Of a stretch of 64,000 bases of DNA, positions 42,367-52,470 are shown piece by piece. The notes beneath the pieces are model-generated. The model was not told the origin of the DNA. It searched no databases and worked only from the letters and a program-made list of their open reading frames with translations. Both the position numbers and the translations under genes were made by a program. This stretch comes from Heliocidaris tuberculata (lineage: Eukaryota > Echinodermata > Echinoidea > Camarodonta > Echinometridae), in contig CM046837.1 in assembly GCA_025618425.1 (NCBI GenBank), positions 24,397,488-24,461,487 of the forward strand, read 5' to 3'. The stretch's first letter is position 1. Each line of letters opens with the position of its first letter.

Positions 42367-42517
42367 TTATACAGTGTAGTAAAATCACGCGAAAGCGTTA
42401 TAACGGTTTAGCGTTATATTTGCTGATTGTTACGTAAGCCCCGCGCAGCAAGGTCCTACGGTCCAGTGATTTTCCTAGTCTCTTATTAGTCGTTCGCCCG
42501 TAGTTGACGCAAGTGTT

Positions 42518-43385
42518 GTGCATACTGAAAAGGAAGACAGAGAGAAGACAAACAAAGAAATACATAAGGAAAAAAGGAAGACAGAGAGAAGAAAAACAAA
42601 GAAATACATAAGGAAAAGGAAGACAGAGAGAAGAAAAACAAAGGAATACATAAGGAAAAAAGAAGAGCGAAGAAGAACAAAGAAATACATAAGGAAAAGG
42701 AAGACAGAGAGAAGAAAAAACAAAGAAATACATAAAGAAATAAAAAGAAGATATGGAGAATAAAAACAAAGTAATACATAAGGAAAAAACGAAGACAGAA
42801 AGAAGAAAAACAAAGAAATACATGAAAGGAAGACGGAGAGAAGAAAAACAAAGAAATACATAAGGAAAAAGGAAGACAGAGAGAAGAAAAACAAAGAAAT
42901 ACATAAGGAAAAAAGGAAGACAGAGAGAAGAAAAACAAAGAAATACATAAGGAAAAGGAAGACAGAGAGAAGAAAAACAAAGGAATACATAAGGAAAAAA
43001 GAAGAGCGAAGAAGAACAAAGAAATACATAAGGAAAAGGAAGACAGAGAGAAGAAAAACAAAGAAATACATAAAGAAATAGAAAGAAGATATGGAGAATA
43101 AAAACAAAGTAATACATAAGGAAAAAAAGAAGACAGAAAGAAGAAAAACAAAGAAATACATGAAAGGAAGACGGAGAGAAGAAAAACAAAGAAATACATA
43201 AGGAAAAAGGAAGACAGAGAGAAAAAAAACAAAGAAATACATAAGGGAAAAAGAAGAGAGAAGAAAAACAACGAAATACATAAGGGAAAAAAAAGACAGA
43301 GGGAAGAAAGACAAAGGAATACATAAGGAAAAAAGAAGAGCGAAGAAAAACAAAGAAATACATAAGGAAAAAAGGAAGAAAAATA
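42518..43385 (-). repeat. Minisatellite of about 42 bp with a 339-bp higher-order unit
   Basis: About 20 units of the type GAAGAAAAACAAAGAAATAC plus ATAAGGAAAAAGGAAGACAGA. The block 42567-42905 is repeated almost exactly from 42906, including its odd units (AAATAGAAAGAAGATATGGAG, TACATGAAAGGAAGACGGAG). Because unit lengths keep multiples of 3 and the strand lacks stops, all three minus frames stay open for 300-350 codons of Phe/Leu/Ser-rich sequence. There is no signal that any is translated. Confidence 0.92.
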
Positions 43386-44620
43386 GCACATTTTCCCCAA
43401 ACTTAAAAAAAAAAAAAAAAAAATTCTCTCTGCAATTTGGATTTGGTGCAGCTACCGGGGGGGGGGGGGGGGGGTGGAAATAAATGGCTAAGTGGGAGGT
43501 TGCGATATGATAGGAATCCTCACACACCCTCTCCTTTCTAATTGGTTTGTTTTATTACTTCACATTCTATCAAGTATACTCACTTCCATACCAATATACC
43601 TCAAATAAAATCGCAGTCACAACCGCACACCTAGCAATTTTCTCCTTTCTTTCAAATTGTAAATACAGGGGGAAAGTTGTCGGTATTGTTGGATAGTCTA
43701 TGTATCTGCGTATAAGTTATTTCAAAACACACTCATGGTTGATTAAAAAAAAAAAAAAAAAGTCAGATATTTTTCAACAAAGCAAAAGCAATACTTTGCC
43801 CCATATTATGGAAAATCTTTAAATGACTCCAGAGAATACGTTTTCAAAGTTGCATTGAAAAAATACACACTTTTATCTTTCCCTATTTCTTCTCCCTCTC
43901 TCTCTCTTCTCTTTATTCCCCCCTCTCTCTCTCTCTATCTCTATTCCCTTCCCCCTCTCTCTTTCAAAATTGTTCAGTACCCACTGTATTCTGTTTGAGA
44001 GCTGAAAAAAAAACTGAATATAATTGGAAAGATTATCATTAAACAATACAAATATTTAAAAGACCTAAACAGTTATTTGATACTGTGATTCAAAACTTTA
44101 AATGAGATAGATTTCTACAACAAGCACCTTTAACAAAATAATAGACCAGTATGGATTTTCCTTAAAACAGTATATTGAGAAATCATGTAAATATTTTCAG
44201 TTATAGTATTGTATTCAGGTAAGTTTAAGCTCCATCAGCGTGGAAATGGAATTCATCCCCAAGAATGTATGATGTAGTAAGCAAATACAATTAGCTCATA
44301 CACCCCCCCCCCCTTCCAGAATAAATGGAACATACTGCTAGTAAGATGCATCTAACCGCAATGATTATGTAGGGGGAGGGGAACATAAATTGATATTCAA
44401 CGACATTAACCACAGTTAAATTTTGAAATAGAGATTTGACAAAACTTTGAAAAGCTCCACTGAAGAATTTACTTATAATTGCAGACTAAATAACATTCTA
44501 ACCAGTGGCAGTGCATAACATAGTTAAATTAAAGAAGAGAAGTAAGATAGTTGTAGGGGCTGTGAAATGAAATTCTTCATGGGGGTAAGACTGTTATTCA
44601 AAATACTAAAATGAATGGAC
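43386..44620. other. No gene; simple repeats
   Basis: Poly-A (43404-43421), a G run of about 18 (43457-43474), poly-A (43746-43761), and (CT)n tracts at 43895-43965. Otherwise AT-rich unique sequence with a C run at 44304-44313. No coding region supported. Confidence 0.5.
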
Positions 44621-44720
44621 TATGTTATGCCTTTGGTGTGTCCTTGCACACTCCATTGTGAGATCATTTGAGGATCGAGGGGGGGGGGGGGGGAGCAAGG
44701 GGTACTGGGGTACTAGGAAC

Positions 44721-44888
44721 CAGTGGCAGATCCAGGATTTCTTGAGGGAAGGGGCTCAATATTCACAAAATTTTCTGACAAGCAAAAAAAAAAAAAAAAA
44801 AAAAAAAAAGGTCCTCAGCATTTTTTGGGCCCCTTTTTGGTCCCAGGGGAGGGGGCCCGGGCCCCCTGGCCCCCCGGATCCGCCACTG
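44721..44888. mobile_element. hAT-type MITE, family 2 (168 bp)
   Basis: CAGTGGCAGATCCAGGATTT to GGATCCGCCACTG, with exact 8-base copies CTAGGAAC outside (44713-44720 and 44889-44896). Inside are TTTTCTGACAAGCAAAA, a run of about 25 A's and a G/C-rich right half. The TCTGACAAG phrase is shared with the copy at 46588. Confidence 0.9.
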
Positions 44889-45038
44889 CTAGGAACTACA
44901 AGGAAGGGTGTGGTGACACAGGTAGTATTAATATTAGCAGCCGATGGACTGGGGAGAGACACTGCTATCTGAGAACGATGAATGGCATCAAGTTCGTTCC
45001 CTTCGACTCCCTCTTGTTCTTGAGAGCATCCTTTTGCA

Positions 45039-46168
45039 TCAGCTACCAGGTACAATCTCTTGTAGGTGTGTACATGCCCTGCAAAATAATAAAAGAATTA
45101 AACAATGATAAAGCTTTCCTAACAACAAGCATTACATCATAGCTACAAAGTGACTTGTATAGTTGTATAACATTTTTGAGATACAATTCACAAAACACAT
45201 ACATCAAAATTACTAAACATTTTCTTGAATGAACAGAAATTTAATAAGATGAGAAAAAAGCATCTAACATAGCAAGAGACTATAACACAAGCATACATGA
45301 TCAGTGTTTATGTATTAAATGATATCGTTGTGTAGGACCATGACAAAGCTTATGTTAGTAAATAGAAGATCAGGGTATAAATTATTTCCCTGTTAAAACC
45401 AAGCAGCACAACTAATTGACATGACTTTGAATGAACACCCATCCCCAATTTCCATGAATTGATGCATTGGGAAAACAATTGGATTGTTACATGTACTGTA
45501 CTATAAATAAAATTGTACTTACTCTCTTAGGTAAGGATGTGAAATCAACAATACTAGTACGTTAGTAAGTGTTTTTCCTTGAGGATGGGAAACAGGTGTG
45601 TGATGACCTGAAATGATGATGGCACCAGTTCTACTTCTCTTCCCTCGTTCTTCCTCATGTTCTTGTACTGCATGAAACAAGCCTGTATGTTGACCAAACT
45701 ACATCCAGCACTTTCTCCTGTAAATTTAGTAAAAAAGGAATTTTAAACCATTATTGTATTTTTGCCAGGATAAGAAATAACAAAGCAAAATGAAAATACT
45801 AAAAAATAATAATTTACTTTAAAAGACAAAATAGCAATGCTGAGAAAAATGATGATTTTAAAAATAAAAGTAGTAAATAAATTATCTGACCAGATGAATT
45901 CTGACTTGCTTTATGTCTTATTTATAATGACATAATTGATGGGGGATGTTGTACTGTATGTAATGTATCTATATAAAAACTACTTATCAGTTTCCATCTC
46001 CAAACGAATCTTTAACTTCATTTTAGAGTTGAATGAAACAAAATAATTACCAGATCTTTCAAGCTTGCTGGCAATCTTTCAGCAAATGTGTCTCGCCCTT
46101 AATATCCTCATCTTTGTACAGGGATTAGCCTGGTTTTCCAGTGTTTAATCCTGGCCCATTCTTTTATG
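45039..46168 (-). CDS. Putative spliced gene of unknown function, three exons
   Basis: Three minus-strand exons are suggested by splice sites. 46051-46168 lies between a CTATTTTTTGCAG acceptor and a GTAATT donor. 45561-45717 lies between an AAATTTACAG acceptor and a GTACTA donor. The last exon starts at 45078 after TTTTATTATTTTGCAG and reaches TGA at 45039. The frame joins in phase across all three: KIASKLERSG, then ESAGCSLVNIQACFMQYKN, then MRKNEGREVELVPSSFQVIT, HLFPILKEKHLL, and TACTHLQEIVPGS. The first exon has a stop just upstream in that frame, so it may be leader and translation could start at MQYKN. The product is short (about 60-80 residues) and unknown to me. The alternative is a non-coding RNA or a decayed TE gene. 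Confidence 0.33.
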
Positions 46169-46587
46169 CTGCAAAAAATAGATGGAGAAAGTAACACACC
46201 ATAAGACTACAAATAAACAGGTTCATAAATATATAAGGTTCTTTTAATATTTCTTCATGGAATGGACTTTTATTTCATATTAGAAATTCACATTTAGTCT
46301 CATCTCAAATAGAATGGTTGGTCTTATGATAGAAATTTATGTAATTATTCAACTTGAAAAAAAAAGTGAAACATAAAATGTTACCTATTTCAATTTATCA
46401 AGAGTTTATATAGCGAAATGGCAAAAGATAAATCATAATAAAGGCCATAGTGACATATAATTTGATTTACAACTTACTACACTCCCACTCAAACAAATGT
46501 TGGGATTCGCCCCTTTTTCTCAATGTAGACTTAGCGGTTTATGAACAGCAAGTGTACATAATACAAATACATCTACTCTACTAGATC
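46169..46587. other. No gene; presumed intron of the unknown minus-strand gene
   Basis: AT-rich sequence without ORF or RNA feature. If the gene at 45039-49120 is real this lies within an intron. Confidence 0.3.
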
Positions 46588-46778
46588 CAGAGGCGGATCC
46601 AGGAATCAGGATTTTGTCAAGGAGGGGGGGGGGGCACATATCTCAGAAAACTTTCTGACAAGAAAAGAAAAATAAAGGTTATCTTATTTATTTATTTCTT
46701 TTTCTTTCTTTTTTTGGTCCAGTTTTCCTTCAAATTCTCTGAAAAGCAAAAGGGGGATGCCCCCTAAATCTGCCACTG
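46588..46778. mobile_element. hAT-type MITE, family 2 (191 bp)
   Basis: CAGAGGCGGATCCAGGAATC to AAATCTGCCACTG with CTAGATC on each side (46581-46587 and 46779-46785). Interior phrases AACTTTCTGACAAG and TTTTGGTCCAGTTTTCC are shared in kind with 44721-44888. It lies in the presumed intron of the unknown minus-strand gene. Confidence 0.8.
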
Positions 46779-46899
46779 CTAGATCTTTGACATCCCTGTT
46801 TCGGATTTGTAGCCCCAATGAAAAAATTCTCTCTGAAAATTTCAGTTTTACTTATTGCCATATGTCAAATTGATCTAATGATCATTTTTATTTCTCCTT

Positions 46900-47340
46900 T
46901 TTAAAAAATTATTTTATTGGCCTGTAACTTAGACTACTTCCAGATCTACTGGAAATGCTTTGATCAAAACAAAAAGAATCAAAACTACCTAAAACACACA
47001 AATAATAAAACAAAAAGATAAGGAGCCCGGAGGAGTGAATTTAAGATTTAGACTAACTGTTAGATCTAAATGTTAGACCTACAAATAAGAAAAAGGTCTC
47101 TAACTTAGTTCTAGATCTACATAAACTCTAGATCTAAATTCTAATGTTAGTCAGTGACATCATGTATGATGTAAATTGATGTTAGATATCTTAAATTTAG
47201 AGTCTAGAGATTAGACTCTTGCCTAACTTAGAATCTAGACCACTATTATTTGGCTCTAGATCTGGATCTAGTAGAATTAACAGCTTAGTAGGTACACTAC
47301 AAGCCCCCCCCCCCCCCTTCCCCAAAATTAGGCTCAAATT
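46900..47340. repeat. TAGATCT-rich region
   Basis: TCTAGATCTA, CTAGATC and TTAGA motifs recur about twenty times between 46930 and 47270, and again near 47725-47790. The 8-base target of the MITE at 46588 is one of these motifs. This is a degenerate simple repeat, ending beside a run of 14 C's (47306-47319). Confidence 0.6.
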
Positions 47341-47984
47341 AAGAACCAACAACAGTGAGACTAAATCATGTCAAGTTGAGTAGATGGTCTAGTATTAAAC
47401 GTTAACAGTCAGTGACACTGACAGGTTCGAAATTTGTAGGGGGGGGGGGGGGGTCTCTCTCTCTCTCTCTCTCTGTAGATTTTACAGACACTAGACCATT
47501 ATAATGCAGACCATAGGCTAGCTCTGATTTTAAACGAAATGATGCCCCCGGATGATGCCCATACCATGCCCCCCCCCCCCCCCAGGCCTCCAGATACACT
47601 GCCTGGAGTCTGGACTCCTGGACCTGTAATGGTCCTGGGGCTGGAACCGGGCTGGAGTTTAGCTTGAACAGTTAGGCCTTGTTTAGTTTAGTTTACACGT
47701 CGTTAGGAATTAGGCCTATAATATATCTAGACAGCTAGACCTAACTTAGATCTGGAGCCAGGGATCTAGCTCTAGATCTAACTTTTACTCACTGAATTTG
47801 CTCATAACCTAGCCTAACTTAGCCTTAGGGCTAGGTAAAGTTAAGTTTAGCCACCATATATTCTCTCCGCAGTCTAAGTGAGATCTATAGTCTTATAGAC
47901 GATAGATTCTCTAAACTTAATGTTACTGTAAACGTTAGTTTTGGTCTTTGTCAAGTTGATCAAACATTGGCCTTTGTGAGTATG
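47341..47984. other. No gene; G/C and CT runs
   Basis: Contains a G run (47440-47453) joined to (CT)n (47454-47474), a C run (47569-47582) and CTAGACCTAACTTAG-type repeats to 47860. No coding feature supported. Confidence 0.45.
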
Positions 47985-48870
47985 TGCTCCTGTGGGCGGC
48001 CGGTCCCCTGTGAGCAGCCGGCGGTGAATAAAAAATGAAAAAAAAAAAAAAAAATTTGATATCCCTTCAAAAATTACCCTGGACAGTCTCAGGTAGGTTC
48101 TATTGCACCAAAAAACATACTCAGCCAAAGCAGTAAGTATCCTGAATCTCGCTCAACATCATGAGAAATGTACGCCACCAGTCATCGACAAAAAAATTGC
48201 AGTTACTTAACTTTTAAGTTAAGAGACTATGACATACTTAAACCAATACTTAAACTTTATTTGTTCAATTTGATGTGTAATTTGATGTTTATTTAAGAGA
48301 ATGAAGTTGATGGTCCATGTTTTGCTTCAGAAATTTTTATTTACACTACCACAGGGAAAGCTGCATGGAGGTGGCCGCTCACCAGTGCCATTTTTCTGAG
48401 TGGGTCTGGTGAGCAGCCACCCTGTGTAAAACGTGTACAAAATGCAGGTTTTTGTAGGAAATTGTAGTCTGCTTTCATTTTTTGGTCATGCCGTTTGATA
48501 GATCATCATGTTTGACAGATTTTATGGGTTTCAACAGAATATTATTAATTTTTATTAAGTATTGGAATGTAATGTATGAAATGTGATATTAATTTTCTTT
48601 CACTTAGTCACAAATATGATGCTGAATGCCCGACATATCATGGGCGGCTGCTCACAGGGGTAGAGGCGGCCGCACACAGGACCCCTAGCACCGTTTTGAA
48701 AAATGGACACTACTGACCACGTTATTGGTCAATAATTTTAATTTTGCCTTCTATTTACTTTAGTAAGCAAGTATTTGGACTATGAATTGATTGTATTGAA
48801 TTATGTGCGAGTCTTTGATTGATAAATCAGCAAATTCCCTTTAAGCGGCCGCACACCAGAGCCCTCTCAT
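47985..48870. repeat. Dispersed GCGGCCGC / GAGCAGCCG motifs
   Basis: Short CpG-rich motifs stand out in AT-rich sequence: CTGTGGGCGGCCGGTCCCCT (47992), GTGAGCAGCCGGCGG (48010), GTGGCCGCTCACCAG (48372), GTGAGCAGCCACCCTGTG (48408), GGCGGCTGCTCACAGG (48641), GGCGGCCGCACACAGGACCC (48667) and AGCGGCCGCACACCAGAGCC (48844). They resemble scattered copies of one 18-base phrase. Might be binding sites in a mobile element or regulatory sites of the nearby promoter; no termini seen. Confidence 0.5.
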
Positions 48871-48894
48871 CTAATAAGTCTTAGTGTTACTTAC

Positions 48895-49120
48895 CGTAGA
48901 TAAACTTTCAGCGACCTTTCAACCAAAGGATCAATCAGACAAGTAGATCTATGACTATGTAACTTAGGTCTCTCGTTTTGGTTGGACTTGACGAAAACAT
49001 AACCGATGCTGTGTTTTTGTGTATAGTTCTATGGTACTTTTTGTGCGGTGCGATAAAATAATTTACACGTAAAATCCCATAGAGATATGAGCTGGAGAAG
49101 AGAAAGTTTCTGCAATGCAA
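48895..49120 (-). ncRNA. Putative first exon (leader) of the minus-strand gene
   Basis: On the minus strand the sequence downstream of the CRE/CCAAT region runs to GTTTATCTACG, followed by a consensus donor GTAAGTAAC (48886-48894). The short ORF in it (61 codons, 48935-49120) stops before the donor, so this would be an untranslated leader. The transcription start is not marked by a TATA box. If spliced to the exon at 46168 it would belong to the gene at 45039-46168. Confidence 0.3.
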
Positions 49121-49136
49121 TTAGCGGCTTTGGATG

Positions 49137-49178
49137 AATATGACGTCACTGCAAATCCTCCACGCTAATTGGTTGGTG
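49137..49178 (-). promoter_or_regulatory. CRE and CCAAT boxes, candidate promoter
   Basis: A perfect CREB/ATF palindrome TGACGTCA (49141-49148) lies 20 bases from a reversed CCAAT box (ATTGG, 49168-49172, within CCAACCAATTAGCG on the minus strand). Such pairs are common in TATA-less animal promoters. The minus-strand donor at 48895 is at the right distance for a first exon. Confidence 0.4.
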
Positions 49179-49179
49179 G

Positions 49180-49400
49180 CCAAAATGTCGTTTTGTCGTG
49201 CTGGGAAAATCGCTCACTGAGCGATTTTCTGAAACGACTAAAAACCCCTAAAAACGTCGTGCACGACGTTTCGAAAAATGTCGTGGCAGGTGTGCACGGT
49301 GCCATAGGGTCAGTGCATTAGAGCGATTTTTCAGAAAGTCGTTCATGTCGTTTTGTCGTGTCGTTTGTCGTGTGTCGTATTCGGTGTGAATCCGCCTTTA
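49180..49400. mobile_element. GTCGTTTTGTCGTG motif cluster, partial DNA element
   Basis: GTCGTTTTGTCGTG occurs at 49187 and 49349, with ACGACTAAAAAC, ACGTCGTGCACGACGT (a palindrome, 49255-49270) and several TGTCGT between. The right border GGTGTGAATCCGCCTTTA looks like the end of a Harbinger-type element; the matching left end was not found. Confidence 0.5.
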
Positions 49401-49402
49401 CT

Positions 49403-50316
49403 GTTCTCACGAAGTGACGGATAAGCGCGCAACTAAAAGAAAGTTAGGTTTTAAATAAATCGCTATCAAAGTTTTAAAGCATAATCTCAACCTCTTTAAT
49501 GTATGAAGGGTGAATAAATTTTATATCCTGGGATAGATCATCTTACAGTGTTTAGTTTAATCATTTGCCTATTTGTTTATATTTGGGGTAAAATGAGCTG
49601 TAAACATAACCGTCATTCCAAGGACGCGTAGAGACGGATTTTCACAAAGTGACAGATCTCAGCCGCGCGTATGGCAAGCCGTTTTAACATTTATTCACAT
49701 TTTCTGATATCAAGAATTAGATTTCTTGATATCAAGAATTCATTTCTTGATATCAAGAATTCAATTCTTGATATCAAGAATTCATTTTTTGATATCAAGA
49801 ATTCAATTCTTGATATCAAGAATTCAATTCTTGATATCAAGAAATGAATTCTTGATATCAAGAAATGATTTTATGTGGTTAACAAATGGAAATTCTTGAT
49901 ATCAAGAATTGAATTCTTGATATCAGAAAATGTGAATAAATGTTAAAACGGCTTGCCATACGCGCGCGTGTAAAACATATGGGACTTGATCACCGCGCTT
50001 TTAACCGTCATTTCGTGAAACACAATGTGAATTCAAGGACTCGCTCTTCTTTGTTTTCACGTAGTGACGGATCTCAGCCGCACATGTAAAACATACGGGA
50101 CGGTTGTAAGCCGTCACTTCGTGAAAACAGAAAATCCTTTTACTAGGCATTTTCTTGTTGACGTTATCGCCATAGTTACATAATTATGCATTATTATGAT
50201 CTGAAACTTTGTGAGGTTCAAGATGTTAGTGAATGATGTCCAAAAATGCAAAAAACTCAAAATTGAAAAAAAATGTGCGTTTTTCCTCATTACCGTCATT
50301 TCGTGAAAACAGGGAC
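49403..50316. mobile_element. CACGAAGTGACGG-ended palindromic element cluster
   Basis: CTGTTCTCACGAAGTGACGG (49405) and TTCACAAAGTGACAGATCTC (49639) face GTCATTTCGTGAAACAC (50008) and CCGTCACTTCGTGAAAACAG (50112), with CACGTAGTGACGGATCTCAG again at 50060 and GTCATTTCGTGAAAACAGGG at 50294. The centre is an inverted pair ending in the 49703-49929 array. It seems to be several nested or concatenated copies of one hairpin family. Confidence 0.7.
49703..49929. repeat. Array of TTCTTGATATCAAGAA palindromes
   Basis: About ten copies of the perfect 16-base palindrome TTCTTGATATCAAGAA or close forms, joined by TTCA or TTGA spacers. The flanking arms (GTATGGCAAGCCGTTTTAAC at 49670 facing GTTAAAACGGCTTGCCATAC at 49942) are a perfect inverted repeat, so the region can fold as one long hairpin with many internal hairpins. 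Confidence 0.92.
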
Positions 50317-50447
50317 GTTATAAGTTTAGCAAGTGTTATTGCAATGATGTAAAGAATCATTCGTTGATGTAGTTTGATGTTCTGCATGTCAATAAGTTTC
50401 GCGCAATTTGTTGCATCTGCGCGTAGCCTGAATGTCATCAGAATGAC

Positions 50448-50496
50448 ACGTGCGCGCCACTGATCTCTGTAGAGATCAGTGGTGCGCGCGCACAGA
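50448..50496. repeat. Perfect hairpin GCGCCACTGATCTC
   Basis: CGCGCCACTGATCTCT, a GTA loop, then AGAGATCAGTGGTGCGCG: an almost perfect palindrome of about 38 bases. Such a strong short hairpin could be the centre of a foldback element. Confidence 0.8.
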
Positions 50497-51480
50497 ATCA
50501 GTCTAAAAACACAAAATATTTCATAACTAATTCATAAAAAGGCCAGAATTCTACAAAACCAGTAGAAGTCAAAATAAGAAAGGTCAAACCTAGAACTCTT
50601 ACTCTTTTAAGAAACTTTTTAACTGGTTAATTCCCACCATTAACAGCACTGCAATTAACAAAATTACCTTGTCACTGCGAGTCGATTACTTTCCCCATAG
50701 AAACACGTGTAATTTGGGTGTTCTACGTTTTTGTGAGGCAACATAAAAAGGCCGTTTTTAAACAAAATTGGCCAGAATTCTACATATGAGATGATTACAT
50801 TTTTATGCTCAGCAGCTTCTTTGTTTCTTCAATATTCATATTCCTTTTTAACTGAATTAAATTGTTAAAAAGTGAAAAAGATATAAGTATTTCTAAAAGT
50901 TGAAATTTACGTTTTTCATGATTAATGTACAGGGTTCTATGGAGGGAATCGCAGAGGGAAAGTAATACGCGCGCGCGCATGGTTGAGAATGCAACACACT
51001 TTTTGGTATGTATAGTGAAACTATGTTTGTTTGTTGTTTTTTCCCTTTCCCTTTGTTAATAATTTAGCAAAGGAGTTTATGTGACTGACCAATTTGGAAT
51101 GTGGCCCTGTTCACACTCGGAGTTGTTCGTTTGCTATGATCGCTTGGTAGTATACTGTATAGAATGAAGAGTGGGTTCGTTCACATAGAGATTTAACCCA
51201 GTTTAACTTTAATCTTCTGTCATACTATAATACTTTGTTCCGTTAGTCAATTAGATTTATCAGAATGATTCTAACTGTTTTATTATAATACAAGTATAAC
51301 TGTACTAGCTTTGGAAGTGATTAAGCTGATATTTATTCAAACTCATAATATGATTTTGATTATTTAGTGGTCTGTTTTGTCTTTTTGATCTTATTTCATA
51401 TATACCAAGTCTCGTAAACATAATGATATTGTACTTAAACAGTTACCATTTATTGCTTTGAAAAGTACATAATTAATGTG
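50497..51480. other. No gene; weak duplication of GGCCAGAATTCTACA
   Basis: GGCCAGAATTCTACA occurs at 50541 and 50770 with CATAAAAAGGCC near each. (CG)n lies at 50968-50978. The remainder is AT-rich and unrecognised. Confidence 0.4.
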
Positions 51481-52470
51481 GTCAGGGGAGGCGGAGCGTC
51501 TTTCAAAGTAGGGGGGGGGCACCAACAAAAAAGGGCACTTTTTGGAAAAAAGGGGCACGTACCTACAAAGGGTGAAAACAAGGCGGAAAATAGACATTAG
51601 TATACCGCTACAATATGATTAATACACTATCGATGATCATTTTCGACACATTACTGTTTCTATCTTAACATGGTTCCAGATAAAGACTACTTTTGCATTT
51701 TGTGTGATGGTCTGATTATTCATTTGTGAGCGAGCGAAGCGAGCGAGCAAAAAAATTTTAAGGTTGTTTTCTAACGCTGAAGGCTATGGTATTTAATTAT
51801 ACACAGCGATTTCCCTAATATGATAAGAATATTATATAGTAAATGTGAGCGAGAGTAGCGAGCTAGTTTTGTTAAATTTTAGAAATTCCCCCCCCCCCTC
51901 ATTCCTTTTATGATTTAGGGGCAATGATTAATATTGTATAATCTAGGGCATAGTGCCCCTCTTGCCACCTACTCCAATACCTCACTTTGTGCTGATATCA
52001 GTTTGGGAATCTATTACATGTATTAATATGGAGCTTCTCTGATTATTTGGAGCTAGATATATGGCTCTTTGTGGACTTTAGGGCACAGTTTGTAAGCGAC
52101 ATCGAGATATATAGGTAAAAAGGGGCACTCGGTTTCAAAAGACAAAGGGAGCACTTATCAAAGGGGAAAATTATACCATTAGAAAGAAAAAGGCGCACTG
52201 ATCAGAAGTAAAAGAGGGCACTTAAAAAGGTGAACTTATTAGGGGTGAAAAGGGCACTTATCAGAAGGGAAAATTGCACTGTTAGAACGGAAAATGGGCA
52301 CTAATCAGACGAAAACAGGGGCACTTATCGGATTTCAAAAGGGGCACTCATGTATGAGGTTAAAAGGGCCACTTATCAGAAGGTGAAAAGAGCATTTATT
52401 AGAAAGAAGAAGGGGCAGTTATATGAAGAAAAATGGGCACTTATCAGAGGTGAAAAGGGACACTTATTAG
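51481..52470 (+). repeat. GGGCACTTATCAGAA-type array (left)
   Basis: From about 51520 and densely from 52110, units such as AAAAGGGGCACTTATCAGAA recur every 15-40 bases with variation. It begins near GGTCAGGGGAGGCGGAGCG. The last about 200 bases (52266-52462) are nearly the same as 55383-55580 on the other side of the LINE. The region also has two copies of a GAGCGAGCGAAGCGAGC-like phrase (51730 and 51847). Confidence 0.8.

Noticed and set aside
42398..43527. ORFs of 304-350 codons on the minus strand
   Set aside because: All three frames are open because of a tandem repeat without stops; the products are F/L/S-rich repeats with no other sign of a gene.
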